Numbered from the stretch's first letter, positions 1 through 10,521 are shown. The stretch is 64,000 nucleotides of DNA from Gemmobacter aquatilis (GCF_900110025.1 NZ_FOCE01000003.1:124001-188000), one strand, 5' to 3'. Notes: generated from the sequence alone by a model not told the origin. Program-made: numbers and translations.

Positions 1-742
1 AGGCCTGCCCCACCGTCGCCGCCTGCTGATCGCCCGCCACACCAAGGATCGGCAGCGCCTGCCCGAACAGCGCCGCATCGGTCACCCCGAACTCTGCCGC
101 GCAATCCTTCACCTCGGGCAGCACCGCCATCGGCACCCCGAACAGCGCACACAGATCGGCATCCCAGCGCCCGGCGCCGATGTCATACAGCATGGTGCGC
201 GCCGCATTGGTGGCATCGGTCGCATGCACCCGCCCGCCGGTCAGCCGCCAGATCAGAAAACTGTCCACCGTGCCAAAGGCCAACGCGCCCCGTTCGGCCC
301 GCGCCTTGGCGCCCGGCACAGTCTCCAGCAGCCAGCCGAGTTTGGAGGCCGAGAAATACGGGTCCAGCAACAGCCCGGTGCGGGCGGTCACCATCTCCTC
401 CATCCCCTCCGCCTTCATCTGCGCACACCGCTCCGCCGTGCGCCGGTCCTGCCAGACAATCGCGCGGTGCAGCACCTCGCCGGTCGCCCGGTCCCACAGC
501 AGGGTGGTTTCGCGCTGATTGGTGATGCCGATCGCCGCCACCGCCTGCCCGCCCGCCATCGCCTGCCGCCCGCAGGCCAGCACCGATTGCCAGATCTCTT
601 CGGCGTCATGCTCCACCCAGCCCGAGGCCGGAAAGTGCTGCGTCAACTCTCGCTGCGCCACCGATACCACCCGCAGCGCCGCATCGAACAGGATCGCGCG
701 GGTCGATGTCGTGCCCTGATCTATCGCCAGAATATGTGTCAT
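1..742 (-). CDS. glpK: Glycerol kinase (N-terminal part, cut by window start)
   Basis: Phosphorylates glycerol to sn-glycerol 3-phosphate with ATP in the cytoplasm, feeding GlpD encoded just upstream. The translation from the ATG at 742 opens with the FGGY-kinase phosphate-binding motif ([12 protein letters not shown], residues 6-17), followed by GWVEHD (41-46) and the glycerol-binding block ITNQRET (73-79). About 247 residues are visible, half of the usual 495-500; the C-terminal half lies beyond the left edge. The start lies 22 bp behind the glpD stop on the same strand, so the two are almost certainly co-transcribed. The reading frame has no interruption in the visible part. Confidence 0.95.
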   Translation of the reverse strand, partial: MTHILAIDQGTTSTRAILFDAALRVVSVAQRELTQHFPASGWVEHDAEEIWQSVLACGRQAMAGGQAVAAIGITNQRETTLLWDRATGEVLHRAIVWQDRRTAERCAQMKAEGMEEMVTARTGLLLDPYFSASKLGWLLETVPGAKARAERGALAFGTVDSFLIWRLTGGRVHATDATNAARTMLYDIGAGRWDADLCALFGVPMAVLPEVKDCAAEFGVTDAALFGQALPILGVAGDQQAATVGQA

Positions 743-764
743 GCCGTCCTCCCTGCCGGGAAGC

Positions 765-2327
765 CTAGTGCCCCGCCATGTAACCTTCCAGTGCCGCCGC
801 CTGTTCCGCCGACACGCGCAGCCCCAGCTTGGACCGGCGCCACAGCACATCCGCCGCCGTCACCGCAAATTCCCGCGTCCTCAGCCAGTCCACCTCGCGC
901 GCGGTCAGCGTCGCGCCGAAATCCGCCCCCAGATCGGCGGCTTGCGCCGCATCGCCCAGCATCTGCGCCGCCTGCGTGCCGTAAGCCCGCACCAGCCGCG
1001 CCGCCCAGGCCTCGGTCAGAAACGGATAGCGCGCCCGCAACCCCGCCCGCAGCGCCGCCACCCCGTCCACCGGAAAATCCCCGCCCGGCAGCGCCACCCG
1101 CGCCGTCCAATCCCCCTTGGCCTGCGGAAAATACGGCGCGAGCTTGGCCAGCGCGCTTTCCGCCAGCCGCCGATAGGTGGTGATCTTGCCGCCGAACACG
1201 TTCAGCAGCGGTGCCCCGCCGGTGTCCAGCCGCAGCACATAATCCCGCGTTGCCGCCGTCGCGGACGAGGCCCCGTCATCATACAGCGGCCGCACCCCCG
1301 AATAGGTCCAGACCACATCCGCCGCCGTCACCGGCCGCGCGAAATACTCCGACGCGAAGGCGCACAGGTAATCCCGCTCCTCCTCGGTGCAATAAGCCGT
1401 GCCGGGGCCGCCGCGATGGTCCTTGTCGGTGGTGCCGATCAGGGTGAAATCCTGCTCATAGGGAATGGCAAAGATGATCCGCCCATCCTTGCCCTGAAAG
1501 AAATAGCAGCGGTCATGGTCATACAGCTTGCGCGTCACGATATGGCTGCCGCGCACCAGCCGCACACCATCTGCCGTGGCGATATGCGCCACATCGCGGA
1601 TCACCTCGGCCACCCATGGCCCGCCGGCATTGACCAGCGCGCGGGCAAACTGCACCGCCCGCCCCTCCGGCCCTTCGGTTTCCACCTGCCACATCGCCCC
1701 CACGCGCGCGGCCCGCACCACCCGCGTCCGGGTCAGGATGCGCGCGCCGCGATCTGCCGCATCGCGGGCATTCAGCGCCACCAGCCGCGCATCCTCCACC
1801 CAGCAATCGCTGTATTCAAACGCCTTGCGGAACTTCGGCTGCAACGCCCGCCCCGCCGCATCCTGCGTCAGATCCAGCGTGCGGGTGGCCGGCAGGATCT
1901 GGCGCCCGCCCAGCGTGTCATACAGAAACAGCCCCAGCCGGATCAGCCAGGCCGGGCGCCGCCCGCGCATCCACGGCATGCACAGCCCCAGCAGCCGCGA
2001 CGTGGGCGTGGCGCCTTCAAACCGCATATCTGCATGATAAGGCAGCACAAACCGCATCGGCCAACTGATATGCGGCATGGCGGTCAGCAGGGTTTCGCGT
2101 TCCTCCAGCGCCTCGCGCACCAGCCGGAACTCGAAATATTCCAGATAGCGCAGCCCGCCATGAAACAGCTTGGTCGAGGCGGACGAGGTGCCCTGCGCCA
2201 GATCGCCCTGTTCCGCCAGCACGACCGACAGCCCCCGCCCCGCCGCATCGCGCGCGATGCCGCAGCCGTTGATCCCGCCGCCGATGATGAACAGATCGGC
2301 CACCGCCGCGCTTTCGCTGCCCGCCAT
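765..2327 (-). CDS. glpD: Glycerol-3-phosphate dehydrogenase, FAD-dependent (aerobic)
   Basis: Oxidises sn-glycerol 3-phosphate to dihydroxyacetone phosphate and passes electrons to the quinone pool at the inner membrane. The N-terminus has the FAD-binding Rossmann motif [17 protein letters not shown], and the DAO fold continues with FHGGLRYLE and a late [12 protein letters not shown] segment typical of GlpD. Length 520 residues, usual for the family (about 500-530). I chose the ATG at 2327 over an upstream in-frame GTG at 2342 because a GGAGGG sits 7 bases before it. glpK follows 22 bp after the stop. The upstream gap of about 87 bp carries spaced TTCGT repeats that could be a GlpR operator. 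Confidence 0.95.
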   Translation of the reverse strand: MAGSESAAVADLFIIGGGINGCGIARDAAGRGLSVVLAEQGDLAQGTSSASTKLFHGGLRYLEYFEFRLVREALEERETLLTAMPHISWPMRFVLPYHADMRFEGATPTSRLLGLCMPWMRGRRPAWLIRLGLFLYDTLGGRQILPATRTLDLTQDAAGRALQPKFRKAFEYSDCWVEDARLVALNARDAADRGARILTRTRVVRAARVGAMWQVETEGPEGRAVQFARALVNAGGPWVAEVIRDVAHIATADGVRLVRGSHIVTRKLYDHDRCYFFQGKDGRIIFAIPYEQDFTLIGTTDKDHRGGPGTAYCTEEERDYLCAFASEYFARPVTAADVVWTYSGVRPLYDDGASSATAATRDYVLRLDTGGAPLLNVFGGKITTYRRLAESALAKLAPYFPQAKGDWTARVALPGGDFPVDGVAALRAGLRARYPFLTEAWAARLVRAYGTQAAQMLGDAAQAADLGADFGATLTAREVDWLRTREFAVTAADVLWRRSKLGLRVSAEQAAALEGYMAGH

Positions 2328-2392
2328 GCCTGCACCCTCCACCTGAAGCTGCGGCGATTTTCGGCGTATATGCGCGAAAAGTCAAATTATGG

Positions 2393-2408
2393 TTTCGTAA
2401 ATATTCGT
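2393..2408 (-). promoter_or_regulatory. Candidate GlpR-type operator upstream of glpD
   Basis: The AT-rich gap before glpD has TTCGT at 2394-2398 and again at 2404-2408, exactly one helical turn apart (ACGAA direct repeats on the coding strand). DeoR-family GlpR repressors often bind TTTCG-type repeats. No glpR gene is in the window, so this is inference from spacing and context only. Confidence 0.3.
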
Positions 2409-2414
2409 TTTCCG

Positions 2415-3806
2415 TCAAACCAGCCGCTGCATCCAGCCCAGCAGCCGCCGCATCCGCGTGCCATAGGGGGCAAACAGCAGCGGCGCGGGCGACAGCCGGT
2501 TGCGCAACACCGCCTTGTCATGGCTGAAATCGCGGAACCCCGCCTCGCCATGCGTGGCGCCAATGCCCGACCCGTTCACCCCGCCGAACGGCAGGTTCGG
2601 ATGCGCGCTGTGCAGCAGCGTCAGATTGACCCCCACCGCCCCCGAGGAGGTTTCGGCGATCACCCGCTCCACCAGCGCGCGGTCCCGCTCGAACACATAC
2701 AGCGCCAGCGGCTTGGGCCGGGCATTGATCCGCGCGATCACCGCGCCCAGATCGTCATAGGCGATCAGCGGCAGGATCGGGCCAAAGATCTCTTCCCGGT
2801 CCAGCCCGCAATCCGGGGTCAGCGCCTCGATCACCGTCGGCGCGATGCGGCGCCCGCGCATCCCCCCGCCCGCCACGATCCGCGCGCCCTGCGCCAAAGC
2901 CTCGCCCAGCAGGCCCGACAGGCGCTGCGCATGGCGCGGGCTGATGACATCCGCCAGATCGGGCGAGGCCAGCCCCGCCGGATAGGCCCGCGCGATCGCC
3001 GCCCGCAGCGCCGCCTTGAACGGCGCGGCGACCGCGCTGTGGACAAACACATGGTCGGGCGCGACGCAGGTCTGCCCGGCATTGGTGAACTTGCCGAACA
3101 CCACCCAGCGCGCCGCCCGCTCCAGATCGGCCCCCGGCCCGATGAGGCAGGGCGATTTGCCGCCCAGCTCCAGCGTGACCGAGGCCAGCACCTTTGCCCC
3201 CGCCGCCATGACCAGCCGCCCCACCTCGGGGCTGCCGGTGAAGAAGATATGGTCGAAGGGCAGCGCCAGCAGCCGTTCCGCCACCGTCTTGTCCCCTTCG
3301 ATCACCGTCACCAGATCGGGCGCAAACACCTCCGCCACCAGATCCGCGATCAGCGCCGAGGTGGCGGGCGTCAGCTCCGACGGTTTCACGATGGCGCTGT
3401 TGCCCGCCGCCAGACAGCTGACCAGCGGCGACAGCGCCAGATTGAGCGGATAGTTCCACGGCGCGATGATCAGGCACACGCCCTTCGGCTCGGGCCGCAA
3501 CTGGGCCGAGGTGCCAAAGGCCGCCAGCGCAGGCCGCACCCGGCGCGGCCGCATCCAGCGCGCCAGATGGCGGTTTGCATGGCTGATTTCCTGCAATACC
3601 GGCAGGATCTCGGTCAGCACGGTTTCCGCGGCGGGCTTGCCGAAATCGGCCTGCAACGCCGCGATGATCTGCGCCTCGCGCGCCCGCACCGCCGCCCCCA
3701 GCCGGGCCAGCGCCGCGCGCCGGGCCGCCAGCCCGAAGTCCTGCCGCCGCACCGCCTGCGCCGCCCGCTGCCGCGTGAAGGCCGAAAGTTCCAGATCCTG
3801 CCGCAT
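2415..3806 (-). CDS. Aldehyde dehydrogenase family protein
   Basis: NAD(P)-dependent oxidation of an aldehyde to its acid; the actual substrate is unknown. Key residues are visible: IAPWNYP with the oxyanion Asn118, the general base Glu213 in LELGGKSP, and the nucleophile Cys247 in GQTC. At 463 residues with no N-terminal extension it resembles the class-3/YwdH/coniferyl-aldehyde dehydrogenase branch rather than the 490-500 residue class 1/2 enzymes; the C-terminal FGGVNGSGIGATHGEAGF stretch also fits that branch. Start ATG at 3806 has GGAGG 5 bases upstream. It lies 87 bp before glpD on the same strand, so it may be part of the glycerol operon, although glpD has its own possible operator in the gap. 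Confidence 0.88.
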   Translation of the reverse strand: MRQDLELSAFTRQRAAQAVRRQDFGLAARRAALARLGAAVRAREAQIIAALQADFGKPAAETVLTEILPVLQEISHANRHLARWMRPRRVRPALAAFGTSAQLRPEPKGVCLIIAPWNYPLNLALSPLVSCLAAGNSAIVKPSELTPATSALIADLVAEVFAPDLVTVIEGDKTVAERLLALPFDHIFFTGSPEVGRLVMAAGAKVLASVTLELGGKSPCLIGPGADLERAARWVVFGKFTNAGQTCVAPDHVFVHSAVAAPFKAALRAAIARAYPAGLASPDLADVISPRHAQRLSGLLGEALAQGARIVAGGGMRGRRIAPTVIEALTPDCGLDREEIFGPILPLIAYDDLGAVIARINARPKPLALYVFERDRALVERVIAETSSGAVGVNLTLLHSAHPNLPFGGVNGSGIGATHGEAGFRDFSHDKAVLRNRLSPAPLLFAPYGTRMRRLLGWMQRLV

Positions 3807-3963
3807 CGCATCCTCCGTTTGGACCCGAGTCTAGCCGACCCCGCGCCGCAGCGGCACAAGACGCAACGTCACCCCGCGCCGCCCGGCGATTCTGCCCCAC
3901 GCAAGCGGAATATTTCACGACAACGCCGCCCCCAGCCCGCTTCCGGGGCCGTCTTTTACAAAA

Positions 3964-3994
3964 CTGTCACACGAATCTTACATAGGGTTCACAG
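3964..3994 (+). promoter_or_regulatory. Candidate Pho box upstream of pstS
   Basis: In the 254-bp divergent gap before pstS I see CTGTCAC (3964-3970), CTTACAT (3977-3983) and TTCACAG (3988-3994). The last two have the 7-4-7 spacing of a PhoB box, and CTGTCA followed by CTTACAT also occurs in the Escherichia coli pstS Pho boxes. The first spacing (6 instead of 4) and the third half-site are imperfect. It lies about 70-100 bp before the pstS ATG. PhoB itself is encoded at the end of this operon, so autoregulation is plausible. Confidence 0.5.
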
Positions 3995-4060
3995 CGCGCG
4001 GCTACCCCACCGCCAAGGACGCCCGACGCGTCCCGAAAACGGACTTTGCAGGAGCAACCC

Positions 4061-5116
4061 ATGTCTGCCATGAAACTCACCGCGTCAGTGATCGCCATTG
4101 CCGCCGTCTCGGCCACCGCCGCGATGGCCCGCGACAACCTTCAGGTTGCCGGTTCCTCGACCGTGCTGCCCTATGCCACCATCGTGGCCGAAGCCTTCGG
4201 CGAAAACTTCGACTTCCCGACCCCGGTCGTGGAAGGTGGCGGTTCGGGCGCTGGCCGCAAGAAACTGTGCGAAGGCGTGGGCGAAAACACCATCGACATC
4301 GCCAACTCCTCCTCGCGCATCAAGCAGTCCGACATCGACCTGTGCAAGACCAACGGCGTCGAAGAGATCATGGAAGTCCGCTTCGGCTATGACGGCATCG
4401 TCTTCGCCTCGGATATCGCTGGCCCCGATTTCGCCCTGACCCCGGCTGACGTGTTCGGCGCGCTGGGTGCCACCGTTGCCAAGGACGGCGCGCTGGTTGC
4501 CAACGCCGCCAAGACCTGGGCCGATGTGAACGCCACCCTGCCCGCGCAGGATATCCTGGCCTTCATCCCGGGCACCAAGCACGGCACCCGCGAAGTGTTC
4601 GACGTCAAGCTGCTGGAAGAAGGCTGCAAGGCCACCGGCGCCTATGACCTGTTCCTCGCCGCCTCGACCGGCGCCGATGACGACGCCAAGAAAGAAGAAG
4701 CTGTCGACAACTGCCTGAAGGTCCGCACCGACGGCGCCTCGGTCGATATCGACGGTGACTATACCGAAACCCTGTCGCGCATCGCCGCCAACAAGAACGC
4801 CGTCGGCGTGTTCGGCCTGTCGTTCTACCAGAACAACACCGACAAGCTGAAGGTCGCCACCATCGACGGCATCGTCCCGACCACCGAAACCATCGCCGCC
4901 GGCGACTATCCGGTGTCGCGTCCGCTGTTCTTCTACGTCAAGAAAGCGCATATCGGCGTGATCCCCGGCCTGAAGGAATATATCGAGTTCTTCGTGTCCG
5001 ACGATATGGCCGGCCCGGACGGCCCGCTGGCCGCCTATGGCCTCGTGTCCGACCCGGAACTGGCCGCGACGCAGGCTGCCGTGGCCGCCGAAACCCCGAT
5101 GGCACCGCTGAAGTAA
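4061..5116 (+). CDS. pstS: Phosphate ABC transporter, periplasmic substrate-binding protein
   Basis: Captures inorganic phosphate in the periplasm and delivers it to PstCA. The first 23 residues are a Sec signal peptide ending in AMA; the mature protein starts RDNLQVAGSSTVLPYA, with the GSSTV phosphate loop typical of PstS, followed by VEGGGSGAG and later PGTKHGTRE. Length 351 residues. The ATG at 4061 is preceded by AGGAG with a 6-base spacer, so the in-frame TTG at 4046 is not needed. First gene of pstSCAB-phoU-phoB; a GC-rich hairpin separates it from pstC, a common arrangement for making more binding protein than permease. Confidence 0.95.
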   Translation: MSAMKLTASVIAIAAVSATAAMARDNLQVAGSSTVLPYATIVAEAFGENFDFPTPVVEGGGSGAGRKKLCEGVGENTIDIANSSSRIKQSDIDLCKTNGVEEIMEVRFGYDGIVFASDIAGPDFALTPADVFGALGATVAKDGALVANAAKTWADVNATLPAQDILAFIPGTKHGTREVFDVKLLEEGCKATGAYDLFLAASTGADDDAKKEEAVDNCLKVRTDGASVDIDGDYTETLSRIAANKNAVGVFGLSFYQNNTDKLKVATIDGIVPTTETIAAGDYPVSRPLFFYVKKAHIGVIPGLKEYIEFFVSDDMAGPDGPLAAYGLVSDPELAATQAAVAAETPMAPLK

Positions 5117-5127
5117 CCTGACCCCCA

Positions 5128-5154
5128 GGGGTGGCGCAGCTCCCGCGCCACCCC
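5128..5154 (+). terminator. Intercistronic hairpin between pstS and pstC
   Basis: GGGGTGGCGC pairs with GCGCCACCCC across a 6-7 base loop, 11 bp after the pstS stop, followed by a pyrimidine-rich TTCCCTTT without a clean T run. More likely a partial terminator or mRNA-stabilising structure than a full stop, because pstC follows on the same strand. Confidence 0.6.
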
Positions 5155-5179
5155 TTCCCTTTCATACGGACGCGAACAT

Positions 5180-6643
5180 ATGAGCGTTGGTCTCCTTTCC
5201 CTGATCGTCTTGGGCCTTGCCGTCCTTGGCTACCTTCTCGGGCGCCAACGGGCGCTTTCCGCCGTGAAGGGCGATCCGCGCGCCCTGCATTCGCTGCCGT
5301 CCTATTATGGCGCCTCGGTGGCGCTGTTCACCGCCGTGCCCGCACTGCTGGTGATGGTCGTCTGGCTGTTCCTCCAGCCCACGATCCTTGAAACCCGCAC
5401 CGCCGCGCTGATCCCGCAGGAAAACATCGCCGCTTCCGGTGGCAACATCAGCCTGGTGATGGCCGATGTGCGCCGCATCGCCGAAGGGCTGGATGCCGTC
5501 GCCGCCCGCGCCGGGCTGGACGAGGCAGGCATTCAGGCCATGCGCGCCGATCTGAGCGACATGCGCAGCCGTCTGGCCGAAGTGGGCGTGGCACTTGGCG
5601 CCAATGTCGATCCCGCCGTGTTCGAGGCGGCAAAGACCTATCGCAGCCTTGGCAACAGCCTGCACAGCGCCATGGCGCTGGTCGTGCTGCTGGCGGCGGC
5701 TTTGGGCTTTGCCTTCGCGCTGTGGCGCATTTCGCCGCAACTGCGCGCCCGCAATCTGGTGGAACAGTTCATTCAGGTGCTGCTGATCGCCTCGTCGCTG
5801 ATCGCCGTCGCCACCACCTTCGGCATCATCGCCTCGCTGGTGGTCGAAAGCTGGCACTTCTTCCGCCTGTATCCCGCTGGCGACTTCTTCTTCTCCACCA
5901 CCTGGAACCCGCAATTCCGCGGCGGCTCGTCGCTCGGGCTCTGGCCGCTGGTCTGGGGCACGCTGTATGTCAGCTTCATCGCCCTGCTGGTGGCAGCCCC
6001 CATTGGCCTGATGGCCGCGATCTACCTGTCGGAATATGCCGGCCCGAAGATGCGCGCCACGGCCAAGCCGCTGCTGGAAATCCTCGCCGGTATCCCCTCC
6101 ATCGTCTACGGCCTGTTCGCCCTTGTCACCGTCGGCCCCCTGCTGCGCGACTACTTCGCCCAGCCGCTGGGTCTGGGCGACAGTTCGTCCTCGGTGATGA
6201 CGGCGGGTGTGGTCATGGGCATCATGCTGATCCCCTATGTCTCGTCGCTGTCCGATGACATCATCAACGCCGTGCCGCAGGCCATGCGCGACGGCTCGTT
6301 CGGCCTTGGCGCCACGCAGTCGGAAACCGTGAAACGCGTGGTCCTGCCCGCCGCCCTGCCCGGCATCGTCGGCGCCGTGCTGCTGGCCGCCAGCCGCGCC
6401 ATCGGCGAAACCATGATCGTCGTCATGGGCGCAGGCGCCGCCGCCAAGCTCAGCCTCAACCCGTTCGAGGCGATGACCACCGTCACCGTGAAGATCGTCA
6501 GCCAGCTGACCGGCGATACCGAATTCGCCAGCCCCGAAACGCTGGTCGCCTTCGCCCTTGGCCTGACGCTGTTCTGCTTCACCCTCGCCCTCAACGTCCT
6601 CGCGCTCGTCATCGTGCGCAAGTATCGGGAGCAATACGAATGA
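5180..6643 (+). CDS. pstC: Phosphate ABC transporter permease PstC
   Basis: One of the two inner-membrane permease subunits of the high-affinity phosphate importer. The C-terminal half holds the BPD-type permease domain (GTLYVSFIALLVAAPIG, then the EAA-loop region and SRAIGETMIVV). The N-terminal 230 residues add two or more membrane segments with a periplasmic stretch in between, making 487 residues against about 320 in Escherichia coli; this extended form is known in alphaproteobacteria. The stop overlaps the pstA ATG (ATGA). The start at 5180 has only a weak ribosome-binding site, so expression may depend on readthrough from pstS. Confidence 0.94.
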   Translation: MSVGLLSLIVLGLAVLGYLLGRQRALSAVKGDPRALHSLPSYYGASVALFTAVPALLVMVVWLFLQPTILETRTAALIPQENIAASGGNISLVMADVRRIAEGLDAVAARAGLDEAGIQAMRADLSDMRSRLAEVGVALGANVDPAVFEAAKTYRSLGNSLHSAMALVVLLAAALGFAFALWRISPQLRARNLVEQFIQVLLIASSLIAVATTFGIIASLVVESWHFFRLYPAGDFFFSTTWNPQFRGGSSLGLWPLVWGTLYVSFIALLVAAPIGLMAAIYLSEYAGPKMRATAKPLLEILAGIPSIVYGLFALVTVGPLLRDYFAQPLGLGDSSSSVMTAGVVMGIMLIPYVSSLSDDIINAVPQAMRDGSFGLGATQSETVKRVVLPAALPGIVGAVLLAASRAIGETMIVVMGAGAAAKLSLNPFEAMTTVTVKIVSQLTGDTEFASPETLVAFALGLTLFCFTLALNVLALVIVRKYREQYE

Positions 6644-7986
6644 CCGACGCGACGCTGCACGGGGGCCACGCCGCCCCAAGGTCGCTGCTGGCCACCGACG
6701 CCCGCACCCGCCGCCGCAAGGCCGCCGAAACCCGCTTCCGTCTCTATGGCCTCACCGCGGTCGGCCTCGGCCTCGTGGCGCTGGTCTTCCTGATGTGGTC
6801 GATCCTCGGCAACGGCATGGGCGCCTTCCGCCAGACCTATTTCGAGATCCCGGTCGAACTGTCCGAAGCCACGCTCGACAAATCCGGCACCCGCGACCCG
6901 GCGGTGATGAAGAAAGTCACCACTGTCGGCTATGGCAAGATCCTGCAAAAGGCGCTGGAGGCGGAACTCGCCGCCCGCAACATCGACACCGGCACGATGA
7001 AGGCCAAAGACGTGATGGGCCTGCTGTCCAAGGAAGCCCCCGCCGATCTGCGCAACATGGTGCTGGCCGATCCCGCGCTGGTGGGCCAGACCATCACCTT
7101 CGAAGCCTTCGCCACCAGCCGGGTGGACGGATACTTCAAGGGTCGCGTCACCATGGAAAGTGCGGCGCGCGACAGCAACATCTCGCCCGAGCAACTCGCC
7201 GTGGCGCAGAAGATGGCCGATGCCGGGCTGATCACCACCCAGTTCAACCTCGGCTTCCTGTCGATGCCCGACGCTTCGGAACTCCGCCCCGAGGCGGCCG
7301 GTCTGGGCGTGGCGATCCTCGGCTCGGCCTACATGATGTTCATCGTGCTGCTGCTCGCCCTGCCGATCGGCGTTGCCACCTCGATCTATCTCGAAGAACT
7401 GGCGCCGAAGAACAAATGGACCGACATGATCGAGGTGAACATCGCCAACCTCGCCGCCGTGCCCTCCATCGTCTACGGCATCCTCGCGCTGGCGCTGTTC
7501 ATCAACTTCATGGGCCTGCCGCAATCGGCCCCCATCGTCGGCGGCCTCGTGCTGACGCTGATGACCCTGCCCACCATCATCATCGCCACCCGTGCGGCGC
7601 TGAAGGCGGTGCCGCCCTCGATACGCGATGCGGCACTCGGGGTGGGCGCGTCGAAGATGCAGGCGATCTTCCACCACGTCCTGCCGCTGGCCATGCCCGG
7701 CATCCTGACCGGCACCATCCTCGGTCTGGCCCGCGCCCTTGGCGAAAGCGCCCCCCTGCTGCTGATCGGCATGGTGGCCTTCGTGAAGGATTTCCCCGCC
7801 GCGCCGCCGGAAGGCCTGATGCAGCCCGCGACTGCCCTGCCCGTGCAGGTCTATCAATGGACGCAGCGCTCCGATCCGGCCTTTGTGGAACGGGCCTCCG
7901 GTGCCATCATCGTGCTGCTTGCCTTCCTTCTCATCATGAACGCGGTCGCCATCATCCTGCGCCGCCGCTTTGAACGCCGCTGGTAA
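6640..7986 (+). CDS. pstA: Phosphate ABC transporter permease PstA
   Basis: Second permease subunit of the phosphate importer. The C-terminal domain shows [14 protein letters not shown], the permease loop [25 protein letters not shown] (given as landmark: DAALGVGA) and [14 protein letters not shown]. As with PstC the protein is long (448 residues against about 295 in Escherichia coli) because of an N-terminal extension with one membrane segment and a soluble portion of about 150 residues before the core, matching the alphaproteobacterial PstA form with a DUF3333-type N-terminus. Start overlaps the pstC stop; its TAA shares a base with an ATG at 7986. Confidence 0.94.
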   Translation: MTDATLHGGHAAPRSLLATDARTRRRKAAETRFRLYGLTAVGLGLVALVFLMWSILGNGMGAFRQTYFEIPVELSEATLDKSGTRDPAVMKKVTTVGYGKILQKALEAELAARNIDTGTMKAKDVMGLLSKEAPADLRNMVLADPALVGQTITFEAFATSRVDGYFKGRVTMESAARDSNISPEQLAVAQKMADAGLITTQFNLGFLSMPDASELRPEAAGLGVAILGSAYMMFIVLLLALPIGVATSIYLEELAPKNKWTDMIEVNIANLAAVPSIVYGILALALFINFMGLPQSAPIVGGLVLTLMTLPTIIIATRAALKAVPPSIRDAALGVGASKMQAIFHHVLPLAMPGILTGTILGLARALGESAPLLLIGMVAFVKDFPAAPPEGLMQPATALPVQVYQWTQRSDPAFVERASGAIIVLLAFLLIMNAVAIILRRRFERRW

Positions 7987-7997
7987 TGAGGCCCGCC

Positions 7998-8795
<798 letters not shown>

Positions 8796-8802
8796 GGAGA
8801 AG

Positions 8803-9540
8803 ATGATGATGAATACCGACAAGCACATCGTTTCGTCCTTCGACCGCGATCTGGAAGGCGTGCAGGCGCTGGTGATGAAGATGGGCGGCCTGGTCGAGGC
8901 CGCCATGCTGGATGCCGCCCAGGCGCTCGACACCCGCGACGAGGAACTGGCGCAGCGCGTGCGCGCCGGTGACAAGGCCATCGACGCGCTGGAAGAACAG
9001 ATCCATACCGAATGCGCCCGGCTGATCGCCCTGCGCAGCCCCACCGCCTCGGATCTGCGCACCGTGCTGACGGTGATGCGCATCGCGGGCAATCTGGAAC
9101 GCTGCGGCGATTACGCCAAGAACCTCGCCAAGCGCGGCACCCTGCTGGCCCAGATGACGCCGATCGAAGGCGCCACCGGCTCGATCCGCCGCATGACCAA
9201 GGCGGTGGTGCTGATGCTGAAAGACGCGCTGGACGCCTATATCCAGCGCGATGCCAGCGTCGCCGCCGACGTGCGCCTGCGCGACCGCGAGGTGGACCAG
9301 ATGTATAACGCGCTGTTCCGCGAATTCCTGACCCATATGCTGGAAGACCCGCGCAACATCACCCCCTGCATGCACCTGCATTTCATCGCCAAGAACATCG
9401 AACGCGTCGGCGACCATGCGACCGGCATCGCCGAACAGGTGGTCTATCTGGTGGAAGGCAAACTGCCCGAGGATGACCGCCCGAAGGATTCCGGCGTCAC
9501 CGCCCTTGCCGCCGCCTCCACCACCGGCACCGGGGCCTGA
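8803..9540 (+). CDS. phoU: Phosphate-signalling regulator PhoU
   Basis: Couples the Pst transporter to the PhoR/PhoB two-component system, repressing the Pho response when phosphate is plentiful. The protein is all-helical with the two PhoU repeats: residues about 15-110 with ERCGDYAKNLAKR and about 120-215 with ERVGDHATGIAE; the E-x-x-x-D metal-binding motifs are visible in both. About 245 residues. Three ATG codons in a row (8803, 8806, 8809) follow a GAGGAG, so the exact first residue is uncertain. Same operon as pstB and phoB. Confidence 0.94.
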   Translation: MMMNTDKHIVSSFDRDLEGVQALVMKMGGLVEAAMLDAAQALDTRDEELAQRVRAGDKAIDALEEQIHTECARLIALRSPTASDLRTVLTVMRIAGNLERCGDYAKNLAKRGTLLAQMTPIEGATGSIRRMTKAVVLMLKDALDAYIQRDASVAADVRLRDREVDQMYNALFREFLTHMLEDPRNITPCMHLHFIAKNIERVGDHATGIAEQVVYLVEGKLPEDDRPKDSGVTALAAASTTGTGA

Positions 9541-9543
9541 CCC

Positions 9544-10236
9544 ATGGCCTCGCAGGAACAGCCGACCGTGCTGCTGGTGGAAGACGAACCCGCGCAGCGC
9601 GAGGTGCTTGCCTATAACCTTGAGGCCGAGGGCTTCGCCGTCACCACCGCAGGCGACGGCGAAGAGGCGTTGATGCTGATCGACGAGGCCGCACCCGACA
9701 TCATCATCCTCGACTGGATGATGCCCAACCTCTCGGGGATCGAGGTCTGCCGCCGCCTGAAGATGCGCCCGGAAACCCGGGGCATCCCGATCATCCTGCT
9801 GTCGGCGCGGGCGGAAGAGGTGGACCGGGTGCGCGGGCTGGAAACCGGCGCGGATGACTATGTGGTCAAACCCTATTCCGTGCTGGAACTGATGGCCCGC
9901 GCCCGCGCGCAACTGCGCCGCGTGCGCCCCTCGACCGCAGGCGTGGTGCTGGAATTCAGCGACATCCGGCTGGACCCGGAAACCCACCGCGTCTACCGCG
10001 CCAACAATGTGCTGAAACTCGGCCCGACCGAGTTCCGGCTGCTGACCACCTTCATGGAAAAACCGGGCCGGGTGTGGAGCCGTGAGGCGCTGCTGGACCG
10101 GGTCTGGGGCCGCGACATCTATGTCGATACCCGCACGGTCGATGTGCATATCGGTCGGTTGCGCAAGGCGCTGTGCCAGTTCGGCGGCGACGACCCGCTG
10201 CGCACCGTGCGCGGCGCGGGCTACGCGCTCGGCTGA
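9544..10236 (+). CDS. phoB: Phosphate regulon response regulator PhoB
   Basis: Two-component response regulator that binds Pho boxes once phosphorylated by PhoR. Receiver domain (residues 1-120) with acidic pocket Glu13-Asp14, phosphoacceptor Asp57 in IIILDWMMP, Ser87 and Lys109; OmpR/PhoB winged-helix domain in the C-terminal 100 residues ending in RLRKAL...TVRGAGYAL. Length 230, the usual size. The ATG at 9544 is 3 bases after the phoU stop. No phoR histidine kinase is next to it; it must be elsewhere. Its 3' end faces a large palindromic repeat and a convergent operon. Confidence 0.95.
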   Translation: MASQEQPTVLLVEDEPAQREVLAYNLEAEGFAVTTAGDGEEALMLIDEAAPDIIILDWMMPNLSGIEVCRRLKMRPETRGIPIILLSARAEEVDRVRGLETGADDYVVKPYSVLELMARARAQLRRVRPSTAGVVLEFSDIRLDPETHRVYRANNVLKLGPTEFRLLTTFMEKPGRVWSREALLDRVWGRDIYVDTRTVDVHIGRLRKALCQFGGDDPLRTVRGAGYALG

Positions 10237-10249
10237 ACCGCAAGGCCGC

Positions 10250-10272
10250 CCGATCCTTCTGCGAAGGATCGG
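10250..10272. repeat. Small hairpin repeat (family 2, copy 1)
   Basis: Ten-base perfect stem CCGATCCTTC / GAAGGATCGG with loop TGC, 13 bp after the phoB stop. The same design with TT/AA replacing CC/GG in the stem occurs at 34320-34342. No T run follows, so it is not a classical terminator, although it may protect or end the phoB message. Confidence 0.6.
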
Positions 10273-10330
10273 CACCCCGCCCCGGCGGCAGTTCCCGATC
10301 CCCCCAGCCTTTCCCGATCCTGTCGTCGCC

Positions 10331-10484
10331 GGGGGCTGTCTGCCCCCGCCGCCCCGCCTGCGGCGCGGCGCCCCCGAGGATATTTGAAAACAGAAAATGA
10401 AGGGCAGACACGCCGTGCATTTTCTGTTCGGAAATATCCTCGGGGGGAGGCGCGCGCAGCGCGTCGGGGGGCAGACAGCCCCCC
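10331..10484. repeat. Large imperfect palindrome between convergent operons
   Basis: Nested inverted repeat. The outer arms are GGGGGCTGTCTGCCCCC (10331-10347) and its complement at 10466-10484. The inner arms are CCCCCGAGGATATTT (10371-10385) and AAATATCCTCGGGGG (10432-10446), then ACAGAAAATG (10390-10399) and CATTTTCTGT (10418-10427). The inner arms are an inverted pair of the GGRTATTT motif seen elsewhere in the window. Folded, it gives a long rod between phoB and the convergent permease gene and could stop transcription in both directions. Confidence 0.75.
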
Positions 10485-10521
10485 GCGACAGCGGCCACAG
10501 GGCGCGCCGCCCGGGCAGGGG

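Noticed and set aside
741-4073. 1110-residue plus-strand open frame opposite glpD and the aldehyde dehydrogenase
   Set aside because: Arg/Pro/His-rich antisense shadow of two clear minus-strand genes; long antisense frames are expected at this GC content.
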